This document shows, in pieces, positions 35,015 through 43,240 of a stretch of 64,000 nt of DNA (positions are counted from its first letter, which is position 1; the number at the start of each line of letters is the position of its first letter). This DNA comes from Fretibacterium fastidiosum (GTDB taxonomy: Bacteria > Synergistota > Synergistia > Synergistales > Aminobacteriaceae), in the NCBI RefSeq assembly GCF_964642095.1, contig NZ_OZ209244.1, forward strand, positions 1,302,001-1,366,000. The letters are read 5' to 3'. Below the pieces are notes generated by a model, which was not told where the DNA came from, searched no databases, and saw only the letters and a program-made list of their open reading frames with translations. A program made the position numbers and the translations under genes.

Positions 35015-35141
35015 GTACCGCGCCCGCAGCTGATACAGCTCCGTCGTCCGGTCAAAGCGCTCGCCCGCGACTTCCGGATGCGGTTACCGCGCCAGTCGTA
35101 GCCGTACTCCTCCACCGCCACGTTCGCGCCCTGCTGCATCG

Positions 35142-35176
35142 CGGCACAATACCTTTTATTGATTATCAAGGTGCCA
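35142..35176. repeat. Island junction motif, extended form (copy 4)
   Basis: CGGCAC...GTGCCA with the minus-strand core CTTGATAATCAATAAAA. It separates the live immunity gene from the first displaced module. Confidence 0.78.
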
Positions 35177-35270
35177 GGCTATTAGATCGAGTATTTGTTT
35201 AATGACAGCAAAGAAAAACAGCTGACTGTTATGTTACGTCCTAATATCGCCTGGGGCATGAACTTCTCCT

Positions 35271-35699
35271 CTATTCCAGTATTGGTTCTGGTATATTTTC
35301 CTTGGAAGCCAAATCTTTTATCACACTCTTCAATAGGTTTTTCCCCTCATTAGTAGTGCTCTCAAAGTATGTGTCCCAAAATTTATCTGGGTTTGCTTCA
35401 AAAATCAATTTATGAGTCATTATTATATAATCATTTCTGTTTTGCGCCAAATAGTATCCATCAAGGTTCCCTGAAACGATTTCAAAACCATCAGCATTAT
35501 AAATTGCCGGTGTCCCCCCCTCATCAATAATTCTGTAAAAGGCCCCCAGTACTTCAGAGTACTTGTTTATCCTGAAGTCAAAACTCGCTTCAATTACCAA
35601 ATAAACTTTCTCCTTAACCAATTGCTCAGAGAAAGACTTTGACAATGAGATCACGTTAAACGGATACGACTTAAATGGTCTTGAGTATTTAACCAGCAT
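35271..35699 (-). CDS. Immunity protein for the intact RHS toxin (family A copy 1)
   Basis: A 142-residue protein that is the first gene after the intact rhs. It opens MLVKYSRPFKSYPFNVISLS, has GTPAIYNADGFEIVSGNLDG, and ends with a helix (NLLKSVIKDLASKENIP). Related small proteins follow RHS toxins with a DDFKFK-type tip in other bacteria, which agrees with the tip of this rhs. It shares its first 38 and last 50 residues almost fully with the copy at 16676-17104. Expected to bind the tip in the cytoplasm and protect the producer and its kin. Confidence 0.75.
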   Translation of the reverse strand: MLVKYSRPFKSYPFNVISLSKSFSEQLVKEKVYLVIEASFDFRINKYSEVLGAFYRIIDEGGTPAIYNADGFEIVSGNLDGYYLAQNRNDYIIMTHKLIFEANPDKFWDTYFESTTNEGKNLLKSVIKDLASKENIPEPILE

Positions 35700-35745
35700 T
35701 TCCTCTGCCTCCCATCCTCAAAACTAATCTTCACAGACCATAAAA

Positions 35746-35780
35746 TTACTGGTGGGTCTCTATTCGAGGACCACCAGTAA
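35746..35780 (-). promoter_or_regulatory. Hairpin between the live toxin gene and its immunity gene
   Basis: TTACTGGTGG...CCACCAGTAA: a stem of about 15 pairs with one or two wobbles and a five-base loop, followed on the minus strand by TTTTATGG. It lies 47 bases upstream of the immunity start. It may be a weak terminator, or a stabiliser that lets the immunity mRNA outlast the long rhs mRNA. Confidence 0.65.
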
Positions 35781-35900
35781 ATTGGGAAACAAGCTATAAG
35801 TAATGGTCTTCTTAATTGCCTCTGTTATCTAGTTTTGCTCTAAACAAATACATCATTCATGGAACCTTTTCTTGTCATCCCTCATCTTTTTAAGGTGGAA

Positions 35901-38900
35901 TTAATTCTTAAACTTGAAGTCATCAAATAATTGCTTCATGGGTTCATAAACAAAATGTATATTAACTATTTTGCCATTATTGCTCTTAAAGACAGCTTGC
36001 CATTTTTGCCAACCTTTCCACCTCGGGTCTTCAAGATCGCCCTTCACAAATTTAAGGGACCTTCCGTTGTGTTCGGCAAATGGATACTCTTTTGCTGCCT
36101 CATAAGCCATTTCCTCCATCAAGTTCCTCGGCTCAGTACGGCCGGTCGAACCTCTTCCTTCTACGCATACATTATGCACCAGCACGCCGCCGGCGACGAA
36201 GTAGGAGTGGAAGTCCTCGACATCGAGGTTGTAGACAGAGATCGGCTTGTCCAGCTTCTCCAGCTCCAGCCCCGTCACAACCCCCGCGTCACCGGAGATA
36301 GCATGGATGCAGTCTCCCACCGCCAGGTCGCCCGCCGCTACCCAGCCCTTGCCCACGACGTAGAACGGGTGGTTGGTCGTCGCATCGATGGCGCCCCGGC
36401 TCGTCTCGATGTGCAGAAGCTCGTCGTTCTCCCGGACAAATACTTCCTTGACGACCTTCAACGCCCTCTCGCCGGTCTCGGCGTTGTACGACCACACCCG
36501 GTCCCCGGCCTGAACCTCGTCGATGCGCTTGAACCCCGCCTCCGTCGCCACCAGCGTGTCGCCGTCAAAGCAGCTTTCATGCAGCACGGCAAGGTCCAAC
36601 GAAAACTGCAGACCGTATAACAGCATTTTGGGAACGTCGTCGTCCCGAACAGCTTTCAGAAAAGCCTCCAAGCTCTCGTTTGCTCCATACGCTGCAAGAG
36701 CTTTCGTAAGTATCTGCATTGCAAGATGCGATTCACAGATACTGGAAAAGCTTGCAATTGATACAAGCCCATTCGCTATTGCAGGCAGGACCCCTTCGGT
36801 TTTTCCCGTCAGAGCAGCCGTGACCAGTGCCGTTATTGAATACGAGACGTTGGCAGCGTGGGCTGCGTTCATCAACATCTGGAATGCCAGTGCGTAGTTC
36901 AGCGTAACCGTGCCATTCAAAATGTCCAGAACAAACAGCGAACTCGTCGTTTCTCCCAGCGAGAACAGCCCCGTCGGGTCGGTGTTGTTGACGGGGTTCG
37001 CGTTGGCGTACAGGTACTTATGCAGGCTCAGCGGGTCTTGCCGGTTCCCCTGGTGCGGGTCCAGGCTCAGGAACGTCCCCGTCTTCGGGTCCATGTACCG
37101 CGCCCGCAGCTGGTACAGCTCCGTCGTCCGGTCGAAACGCTCGCCCGCGTACTGGTAGTCGTTCTCCGTCACGCCCGTGCGCGACGTCGTCTCCCCCCAC
37201 GCGTCGTACGTCCAGCGGTCTGTCACCTGGCCCGACTCGTTCGCCAGCATCCGTACCGAACCGTGCCCGTCGACCAGGTACCAGCGCTTCGCTCCGCCCC
37301 GCTCCATGGAGATCAGGTCGTCCCCGCCGCGGGTGTAGTAGGCCAGGGGCACTCCCGTGCCGTCCGTCTCCGCCACCACGTGGGATATCCAGTGGTTCGC
37401 GTCCACCAGATACCGGACCGTGACGCCCTCCCGCGACTTCCGGATGCGGTTGCCGCGCCAGTCGTAACCGTACTCCTCCACCGCCACGTTCGCGCCCTCC
37501 TGCACCGTGGCGCGCGTCAGGCGGTTGAACTCGTCGTACGCGAAGGTCGTCGTCCGATTCCCCGAAACCTTCTTCGTCCGGTTCCCCGCCGCGTCGTAGG
37601 TGTAGGTCACGTCGCCGGACGCGGACGTCTCGCCCGTCAGTTGGTTCAGGCGGTTGTAGGTATAGCTTGTCGTCGCGCCGCCCACGCTCTTCGTGACACG
37701 GTTCCCCGCCGCATCGTAGGCATAGCTCTTGACGCTGGTCGTCCCGTTCTCTGTCACCGTCTCACCCGTCAGGCGGTACAGCGCGTCGTACGCGTACGTC
37801 ACCGTGCGGTTGCCGCTCCGGCCGATCTCCTGAACCCCCAGGCGCTCGCCCGCGCTGCCCACCGTGTAGACGTACTCCCCAACGAGAGAACCGCCCCGGT
37901 CCGTGATCCGCTCCCGCGTCAGCGCGTTCACCACGTTGTACTCCCAGGCCGTCGTCAGCCCGTTGGAGTACGTCGCTTTCGTCCGGTTCCCGTTCGCGTC
38001 GTACTCGTAGCTCGTGATGGCACCGGCCCGGTCCGTCACCGTTACCAGACGACCCAGCGCATCGTAGGTGCTGACCGTGCTGCCCCAGGGCGTCGTGAGC
38101 CTGCGTACCCGGCCCGCCCCGTCGTACTCGTACGACAGGATCGACCCATCCGGCTTCTGCTCCGAGGACAGGCGCCCCACTGCGTCGTAGCGATAGCGCG
38201 TCACGCCGTTCTCGTCCGAGACCCCCTCGAGCCGCCCCGACCCGTCGTAGGTGAACGTCACCGTCCGGCTCCCCGCCGTGATCTGGCGCAGACGGTCGCC
38301 GCCGTCGTAGCCGTACTGCCTCCGTACCCCGGAGAAGTCCGTCTCCGACTCCAGGTTCCCGCGGCTGTCGTAGGCGTTCCGCTTCTCCTGCCCCGCCGCA
38401 TTCACCGTCTTCACCAGACGCCCCAGGTCGTCGTACTCGTACGCCATCCGGTTCCCCGCAGGGTCCGTCACCGACGTCAGCTCGCCCACCGTGTTGTAGC
38501 GGTAGACCCACTCCTGCCCCAGCGCGTCGACAACCCCGGTCAGGCGGTCCTGGCCGTCGTATCGGTACGTCGTCACGTGCCCGTTCTGATCCGTCTGCCT
38601 GACGATGCGACCCCGCGCGTCGTACGCGCTCGTCATCGTGCTCCCGTTCGCCAGCGTCGCCTTCGTCCGATTCCCGTTGGCGTCGTACTCGTACCGGGTC
38701 ACGTTCCCCAGCGGGTCCTTCACCTGCGACACCTGAGAGCGCTCGTCGTACACAAACTCCGTCCGCTGCCCCAGCGCGTCCGTGATGGCCGTGTTCCGGT
38801 CGATCGCGTCGTAGGTGTACGTCGTGACCCCGCCACCCCGGTCCGTCTTCGTCGTCAGACGGTCCTTCGCGTCGTAGACAAAGCGCTCCGTCGTCCCATC

Positions 38901-41150
38901 CGCGTACGTCTTGCTCACAAGGTTCCCCACGTGGTCGTACGCCATCGCCACGCTCTGACCGTAACGGTCCGTCGCTCGCACGTTTCGGTGCTCCGCGTCG
39001 TACTCGAACCGCTCCGTCGTCCCGTCGTAGTAGTTGACCTTCTTCAGGTTCCGGAAGAGGTCGTACTCAAAGGTCGTCCGACGGCCGGACGAATCGGTCA
39101 CCGCCGTTCGGTTCCCCACGCTGTCGTACTCCGCCCCGGTAAACGTCCCGTCCGCGTAGACCGTCTTCGTCACGTTCCCGTATACGTCGTACTGGTACGT
39201 CTCCGTCAGGACCTTGTTCGCCCCGTTCTCCCCGCGGCGCGTCAGCGTCTTCGAGAGCGCGTTGCCGTCCGCGTCGTACGTGAACGTCGCCGTCTCTCCC
39301 GCTCCATTCGTCGTGGACAGCACGTTACCCTGCCCGTCGTACGTGAACTGCATGACGGCCCCGATCCCGTCCGTGATGCTCCTCAGGCGCCCGCTGCCGT
39401 AGTAGTCGTACTGACGGACGTTCCCCACCGCGTCCGTCGCCCGCGTCATCTGGCCGGCGGCGTCGTAGGAGAAGTCCGCCTGCTTCACCCCGAAGGCGTG
39501 GACCGTCATCAGCTCGTTCTTGCTCGTGTAGGCGTTCTCCACCTTCAAGCCTAACGCGTTCGTCATCGAAAGAAGGCGGCCGTCCGCCGAGTAACGGTAC
39601 TGCGTCGTGTTCCCCAGCGCGTCCGTCGTCGTCGCCAGGCGCCCGTTCTCGTCGTAGGTGTGCGTCGTCACGTGCCCGTTCCCGTCCGTCACGGACACCT
39701 CGTTGCCCCGCTCGTCGTAGACGTGAAGCGTCGTGTTGCCCAGACGGTCCGTCACCACCGTACGCCGCGCGTCCAGGTCGTGCGCGTACGAGATGCGCCG
39801 ACCGCTCGCGTCCACCACCGCAATGAGGCGCCCCGCTTCGTCGTACTCATTCCGTGCAACCTGCACGCCACGAGGGTCCGTGAGGCTCGTCAGGTAATGT
39901 GTGCCGTCGTACCCGAACGTCGTCTCCTGACCGCCGATATCCGTCACGGAGGCCAGGTCGCCCTCGGCGTCGTAGCGGTACGTGACGGCGTGTCCCGTCG
40001 GACCGCTGATCTTCGTTATCCGCTTCAGCCCGTCCCGCTCGAAGACGATGGACTTGCCGTCCGAGTGCGTCACCCCGTCGTCCGTGATCGTGACAACCTC
40101 GCCGTTCGTCCCCGTGACGCTCTCCAGACCCGTGAGGTCGTTGAAGACGTAAACGGTCCCATCCACTGCCGTCAGCTCGTACCGCTGTGGGTTATAGGGC
40201 TCCAGGTCGTAGTCGCAGACCCCACCCTTGCTCTGTTGGTACAACAGGTCCGTCGACTGCCCCAGCGGCGCCAGCGTCGACTTGCCGCCGCTCGTGTTCC
40301 GGTAGGTCGCGCTGACCCAGCGGATCGGCTGCATGGACTGCGCTGGCAGGAGCTCCAGCGCAAACTTCTCCGTCCTGCCGTTGCCCCAGTGGACGACCAC
40401 CTCGTGAGGCTTCTCCTCCACCAGCCTGTAGCTCTTCAGCCACCCGCCGCCGGACTGGACCATCTTCCAGTTCTTCCCCGGCGTGCCGTTCTCCGACAGC
40501 ATCGCCCTGGACAGCTTCATGTCCCACCCATAGCCGAACCGGCCGATGGCGTCCTTTTCCCTGCTGTCGTAGGTCCGGATGACCGAGAGCGGGAGCCCGT
40601 GGATGGGGAGGTCCATGTCGACAAAGCTCATCGAGAAGCTGCCCGCCTTCAGCTCCCCCTCCACGGAGACCGTTATCTCCTTTGTGGTGGTAGCGCCTCC
40701 GGCCTCCACCGAAAGCCGCAGGACGTAGTGGCCGTTGACCAGCAGAGTGGGGTCGAACACGCCCAGCACGCCGCCGTCCACGGGCTGCGTGCCCTCCGCA
40801 AACACGGTGTAGGAGGCCGGGGCATATTCCGGGTCGCTGTCGTTTCTCTTCTGCACCGGCGCACAGGCCAGCCTGTACCTCGTCAGGCCTTCGGCCATGG
40901 CGGTGCCGACGACCTCCGTGGGCTTCGTGACGACGGCCATGTCGGCCGGCGCGGTGATGGCAACCGTGTTCGCGGAGGCTGCCGAAGCACGGAGGAAGCC
41001 GCTTTCGCTCTGGGGTGCAGAGGCGTCGGCACGCTGCGCCCGCGAGGGAAGTCCCCTGCTTCCACTCGCAAAAGCGGGGATCGGCAGCAACTGAAAGACC
41101 AGGGTAAACACCAGCAGCAGGGCCGTGAGCCTTCGGGTGCGGTAGCGCAT
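35901..41150 (-). CDS. Secreted RHS/YD-repeat toxin with Hint domain and C-terminal tip
   Basis: The single intact toxin gene, 1749 residues. Residues 1-28 are a Sec signal peptide (two arginines, a long leucine-rich core, cleavage after AFA). Residues about 60-330 form an N-terminal beta-rich region ending in LPIHGLPLSVIRTYDSRE. From about 340 to 1300 there are some 45 YD repeats (GxxxxYxYDxxGR), then the RHS core end NNTDPTGLFSL near 1392. A hydrophobic linker of about 130 residues follows. The Hint domain spans Cys1527 to Asn1660 (CFDGDTL to VLVHN), with the residues needed for self-cleavage. The 89-residue tip (RNLMEEMAYEAA, DPRWKGWQKWQ, end FDDFKFKN) resembles small tips of other RHS toxins; activity unknown. 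RBS AAGGAGG precedes the ATG. Presumed contact or wall-released antibacterial toxin. Confidence 0.93.
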   Translation of the reverse strand: MRYRTRRLTALLLVFTLVFQLLPIPAFASGSRGLPSRAQRADASAPQSESGFLRASAASANTVAITAPADMAVVTKPTEVVGTAMAEGLTRYRLACAPVQKRNDSDPEYAPASYTVFAEGTQPVDGGVLGVFDPTLLVNGHYVLRLSVEAGGATTTKEITVSVEGELKAGSFSMSFVDMDLPIHGLPLSVIRTYDSREKDAIGRFGYGWDMKLSRAMLSENGTPGKNWKMVQSGGGWLKSYRLVEEKPHEVVVHWGNGRTEKFALELLPAQSMQPIRWVSATYRNTSGGKSTLAPLGQSTDLLYQQSKGGVCDYDLEPYNPQRYELTAVDGTVYVFNDLTGLESVTGTNGEVVTITDDGVTHSDGKSIVFERDGLKRITKISGPTGHAVTYRYDAEGDLASVTDIGGQETTFGYDGTHYLTSLTDPRGVQVARNEYDEAGRLIAVVDASGRRISYAHDLDARRTVVTDRLGNTTLHVYDERGNEVSVTDGNGHVTTHTYDENGRLATTTDALGNTTQYRYSADGRLLSMTNALGLKVENAYTSKNELMTVHAFGVKQADFSYDAAGQMTRATDAVGNVRQYDYYGSGRLRSITDGIGAVMQFTYDGQGNVLSTTNGAGETATFTYDADGNALSKTLTRRGENGANKVLTETYQYDVYGNVTKTVYADGTFTGAEYDSVGNRTAVTDSSGRRTTFEYDLFRNLKKVNYYDGTTERFEYDAEHRNVRATDRYGQSVAMAYDHVGNLVSKTYADGTTERFVYDAKDRLTTKTDRGGGVTTYTYDAIDRNTAITDALGQRTEFVYDERSQVSQVKDPLGNVTRYEYDANGNRTKATLANGSTMTSAYDARGRIVRQTDQNGHVTTYRYDGQDRLTGVVDALGQEWVYRYNTVGELTSVTDPAGNRMAYEYDDLGRLVKTVNAAGQEKRNAYDSRGNLESETDFSGVRRQYGYDGGDRLRQITAGSRTVTFTYDGSGRLEGVSDENGVTRYRYDAVGRLSSEQKPDGSILSYEYDGAGRVRRLTTPWGSTVSTYDALGRLVTVTDRAGAITSYEYDANGNRTKATYSNGLTTAWEYNVVNALTRERITDRGGSLVGEYVYTVGSAGERLGVQEIGRSGNRTVTYAYDALYRLTGETVTENGTTSVKSYAYDAAGNRVTKSVGGATTSYTYNRLNQLTGETSASGDVTYTYDAAGNRTKKVSGNRTTTFAYDEFNRLTRATVQEGANVAVEEYGYDWRGNRIRKSREGVTVRYLVDANHWISHVVAETDGTGVPLAYYTRGGDDLISMERGGAKRWYLVDGHGSVRMLANESGQVTDRWTYDAWGETTSRTGVTENDYQYAGERFDRTTELYQLRARYMDPKTGTFLSLDPHQGNRQDPLSLHKYLYANANPVNNTDPTGLFSLGETTSSLFVLDILNGTVTLNYALAFQMLMNAAHAANVSYSITALVTAALTGKTEGVLPAIANGLVSIASFSSICESHLAMQILTKALAAYGANESLEAFLKAVRDDDVPKMLLYGLQFSLDLAVLHESCFDGDTLVATEAGFKRIDEVQAGDRVWSYNAETGERALKVVKEVFVRENDELLHIETSRGAIDATTNHPFYVVGKGWVAAGDLAVGDCIHAISGDAGVVTGLELEKLDKPISVYNLDVEDFHSYFVAGGVLVHNVCVEGRGSTGRTEPRNLMEEMAYEAAKEYPFAEHNGRSLKFVKGDLEDPRWKGWQKWQAVFKSNNGKIVNIHFVYEPMKQLFDDFKFKN

Positions 41151-41610
41151 GAGGGACCTCCTTCACATTAAAAACGTTCTGCCGTTCAGGATCGATGTCG
41201 GTACGCCAGGCTCTGGATTTGTTCGGAGGGCATTGCCCATCCGCCCCCGGAGCCGCGAGGGGTACTGTAGAAGGCGAAAAACTTCAATGTATTGAGTAAA
41301 TTACGAAGCCTGTGATTTTACAATAGGTTGTTCTACTTAAAACTCGTTAAAACTCGCAATGTGCAAAAAAACTCATCAGTCGGTGGCTGCGGAGAACTTC
41401 CGGCGAAGAGGCGAAGGCCTGAGCGTTTCAGGCCCTTCATGCCGATCTCCACGTTGGTGTGCATGGTGTCGCAGGAGGTCTCCGCCAGGTTATCCAGCTT
41501 TAAGTGCGGGCGGTGCCTCGGCATTTGGGCCGCTCGGGCCGGGACGGCGCAAAATGCAAAAAATATTGAGGGGAGGACGCGGGATTTGATCCGCAGGTTT
41601 CAGCCGTTTT
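41151..41610. other. Upstream region of rhs, no supported gene
   Basis: Contains the rhs leader (41173-41225) that is duplicated at 12271-12323, then AT-rich DNA. A 63-codon minus-strand frame at 41333-41524 and overlapping plus-strand frames have no recognisable content or ribosome site. No convincing -35/-10 pair for rhs could be identified, although the AT-rich 41280-41345 stretch is the likely promoter zone. Confidence 0.5.
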
Positions 41611-41619
41611 TGCTATAAT
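41611..41619 (+). promoter_or_regulatory. Extended -10 promoter for the PH-domain gene
   Basis: TGCTATAAT, an extended -10 with a perfect TATAAT hexamer, 44 bases before the ATG at 41663. No good -35, as is common with extended -10 promoters. Confidence 0.65.
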
Positions 41620-41662
41620 AGAAAATCATGTGTCATCGATGACCTTTTGGGAGGCAGAGAGT

Positions 41663-42166
41663 ATGGCTGGAAACGAGAAGATTTACAGGCCCGCGTGGAA
41701 GAGTTTCTACAGGAGCATCTCGCTGATCGTCCTGCTGGCTGTGGTCGTGATCGCCCTGACGATCCTGGCGCCCTTCGAGGCGAAGATCAAGGGGGTCCTG
41801 TGGGCGGCGTGGGCCGTGGTCGCCATCGCCATCTTCCTGTACATGGTGGTGCGGCGTGCGAGCATCTCCCTCACCGTGCGGCCCGACGAGGTGGCGCTGG
41901 ACCAGGGCATCCTGAACCGCAAGTCCATCGAGATCAGCTACAGCAGCATCCGCACCGTCGAGGTGACGCAGACGCTTACGCAGAGGGTCCTGAACCTCGG
42001 CGACCTCTTCATCGCCTCCTCCGGCACCGGCGAGTACGAGATGCAGATCAAGGAAATGCCGGACCCCCACGCCATCCGCGACGAGATTCAGGCCAACGAG
42101 CGCAGCGTCAAGGGGGCGAACGCAAAGGCCGGCGCGGCACAGCAGGAGGACGCCGAGGACGCCTGA
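41663..42166 (+). CDS. Membrane protein with bacterial PH domain
   Basis: A 167-residue protein. Two hydrophobic helices lie at residues about 18-38 and 45-63 (ISLIVLLAVVVIALTIL and VLWAAWAVVAIAIFLYMVV). A bacterial PH-like domain of the DUF304 (bPH2) type follows from about 65 to 140: VRPDEVALDQGILNRKSIEI, then YSSIRTVEVTQTL and LGDLFIASSGTG. The tail is alanine- and glutamate-rich. Function in this family is unknown; membrane-associated scaffolding is suspected. The ATG at 41663 follows GGGAGG with eight bases spacing. An intrinsic terminator follows, so it is a single-gene unit. Confidence 0.85.
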   Translation: MAGNEKIYRPAWKSFYRSISLIVLLAVVVIALTILAPFEAKIKGVLWAAWAVVAIAIFLYMVVRRASISLTVRPDEVALDQGILNRKSIEISYSSIRTVEVTQTLTQRVLNLGDLFIASSGTGEYEMQIKEMPDPHAIRDEIQANERSVKGANAKAGAAQQEDAEDA

Positions 42167-42190
42167 GTCCGCACGGAACGGAAGAAGCGG

Positions 42191-42217
42191 GGACCGCCGT
42201 CAGGCGGTCCTTTTTTT
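42191..42217 (+). terminator. Intrinsic terminator after the PH-domain gene
   Basis: GGACCGCC - GTCA - GGCGGTCC followed by seven T. A textbook rho-independent terminator 25 bases after the stop. Confidence 0.92.
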
Positions 42218-42230
42218 GTCGGCTGGTTTT

Positions 42231-42391
42231 ATACCAATTCGCGTTTAATACGGATTGCCTCCCCTGACAGGGGAGGTGGTTCGCGTCAGCGAACCGGAGG
42301 GGTTGTTTCTCAGGCTCAACACCCCCCAGCCCCTTCGGGGCAGCCCCCCTTGCAGGGGGGCCTTTCTTTCCCTTTAGACGCAAATTGGTAT
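42231..42391. repeat. Complete MITE-like element (161 bp)
   Basis: Terminal inverted repeats of about 19 bases: ATACCAATTCGCGTTTAATA on the left and the complement of TTTAGACGCAAATTGGTAT on the right. The inside is rich in G and C runs and can fold into several hairpins (GGTTCGCGTCAGCGAACC; CCCCTTCGGGG). No coding capacity. Related to the copies at 45847-46138 and 11291-11371. Confidence 0.85.
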
Positions 42392-42495
42392 CAGAAGTGG
42401 TTACGACAACACAAAGAACGTTGGACGTGGGGTACACTGTCCCCGTCGTGAAAAATTTGTCGGCTCCCCGCGGGGCCGGACGGGAGGACCTAAAA

Positions 42496-43182
42496 ATGAG
42501 CTTTGCGGACTGGAAGGACAAGAGGACGGGCTTCAGGCGGATCGACGTGAGGGGAGTGGCCGGAAACTTCTTCCCCGGCCTGAAGAAGCAGGCGATGGAG
42601 CTTCCGGTGGGGGCGGGGCTGGAGGTCGTCCAGACCTTCGAGCCCATCCCGCTCTACGCGGTGATGGAACAGCTGGGGTTTGAGCACCACACGGAGCGGG
42701 CGACGGAGAACGAGTTTCACGCCTGGTTCTATCGCGTCGAGGTGCGCGGGGAGGATGGGACGATCCCCATGCGCCCCGCGGCGCTGACGAACTTTCCGCT
42801 GATCGACGAGGAGCTGGGCCGGGTTGCGGTGAACTTTTGGGACCTGACGTGGAACGACGCGAAGCGAACGCTTCCCTACGAGACGCGGCTCCTCCTGTCG
42901 CTGGCGAACGCGGTCGGCGCCGGGAGGATGCGTCAGGCGTGCCGGGAGCTGGTCAAGGCCTACGCGCAGGGGGTCGATTCCGCGGCGTTGGGCGACGTGT
43001 TTGAGCTGTTGGCGTGGAATCAGGGGATTGGGTTCTTCAGCTCGGAGATCGGGCCGTCCACGCTGTTTCAGGCGTACAAGACGATCCGGCAGCAGGAGAA
43101 GCTCGGCAAGAGCCGCGAGGAGATCGGCGCGCTTTTGCTGGAGCGCTTCGGCGAGAAGAATCCGGAGGTCGCGGTGCAGTAG
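42496..43182 (+). CDS. DUF2249-containing protein
   Basis: A 228-residue protein. Residues about 15-85 match DUF2249 (RRIDVRGVAGNFFPGLKKQA, LEVVQTFEPIPLYAVMEQLG), a TusA-like fold often found with redox or nitrogen-oxide genes in anaerobes. Residues about 125-228 are helical (TRLLLSLANAVGAGRMRQAC, ELLAWNQGIGFFSSEIGPS) and may be an AhpD/carboxymuconolactone-like domain, but no CxxC is present. The ATG at 42496 has GGGAGG at the right distance; the longer frame starting at 42385 begins in the MITE-like repeat. A Crp/Fnr regulator is encoded convergently next door. Function unknown. Confidence 0.75.
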   Translation: MSFADWKDKRTGFRRIDVRGVAGNFFPGLKKQAMELPVGAGLEVVQTFEPIPLYAVMEQLGFEHHTERATENEFHAWFYRVEVRGEDGTIPMRPAALTNFPLIDEELGRVAVNFWDLTWNDAKRTLPYETRLLLSLANAVGAGRMRQACRELVKAYAQGVDSAALGDVFELLAWNQGIGFFSSEIGPSTLFQAYKTIRQQEKLGKSREEIGALLLERFGEKNPEVAVQ

Positions 43183-43240
43183 CGGCGGGTCGGCCCCTTT
43201 TGGCGCCGGGCACAGGGCCTGCGTCTGGCGCCGTTTTGCC

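Noticed and set aside
36858..39554. Very long open frame (898 codons) on the strand opposite rhs
   Set aside because: It is the antisense shadow of the GC-rich YD repeats. The translation is an Arg/Val/His-rich periodic string with no ribosome site and no family resemblance.
41333..41524. 63-codon minus-strand frame upstream of rhs
   Set aside because: No ribosome site, no recognisable domain, and overlapping frames on the other strand are equally long. Not supported as a gene.
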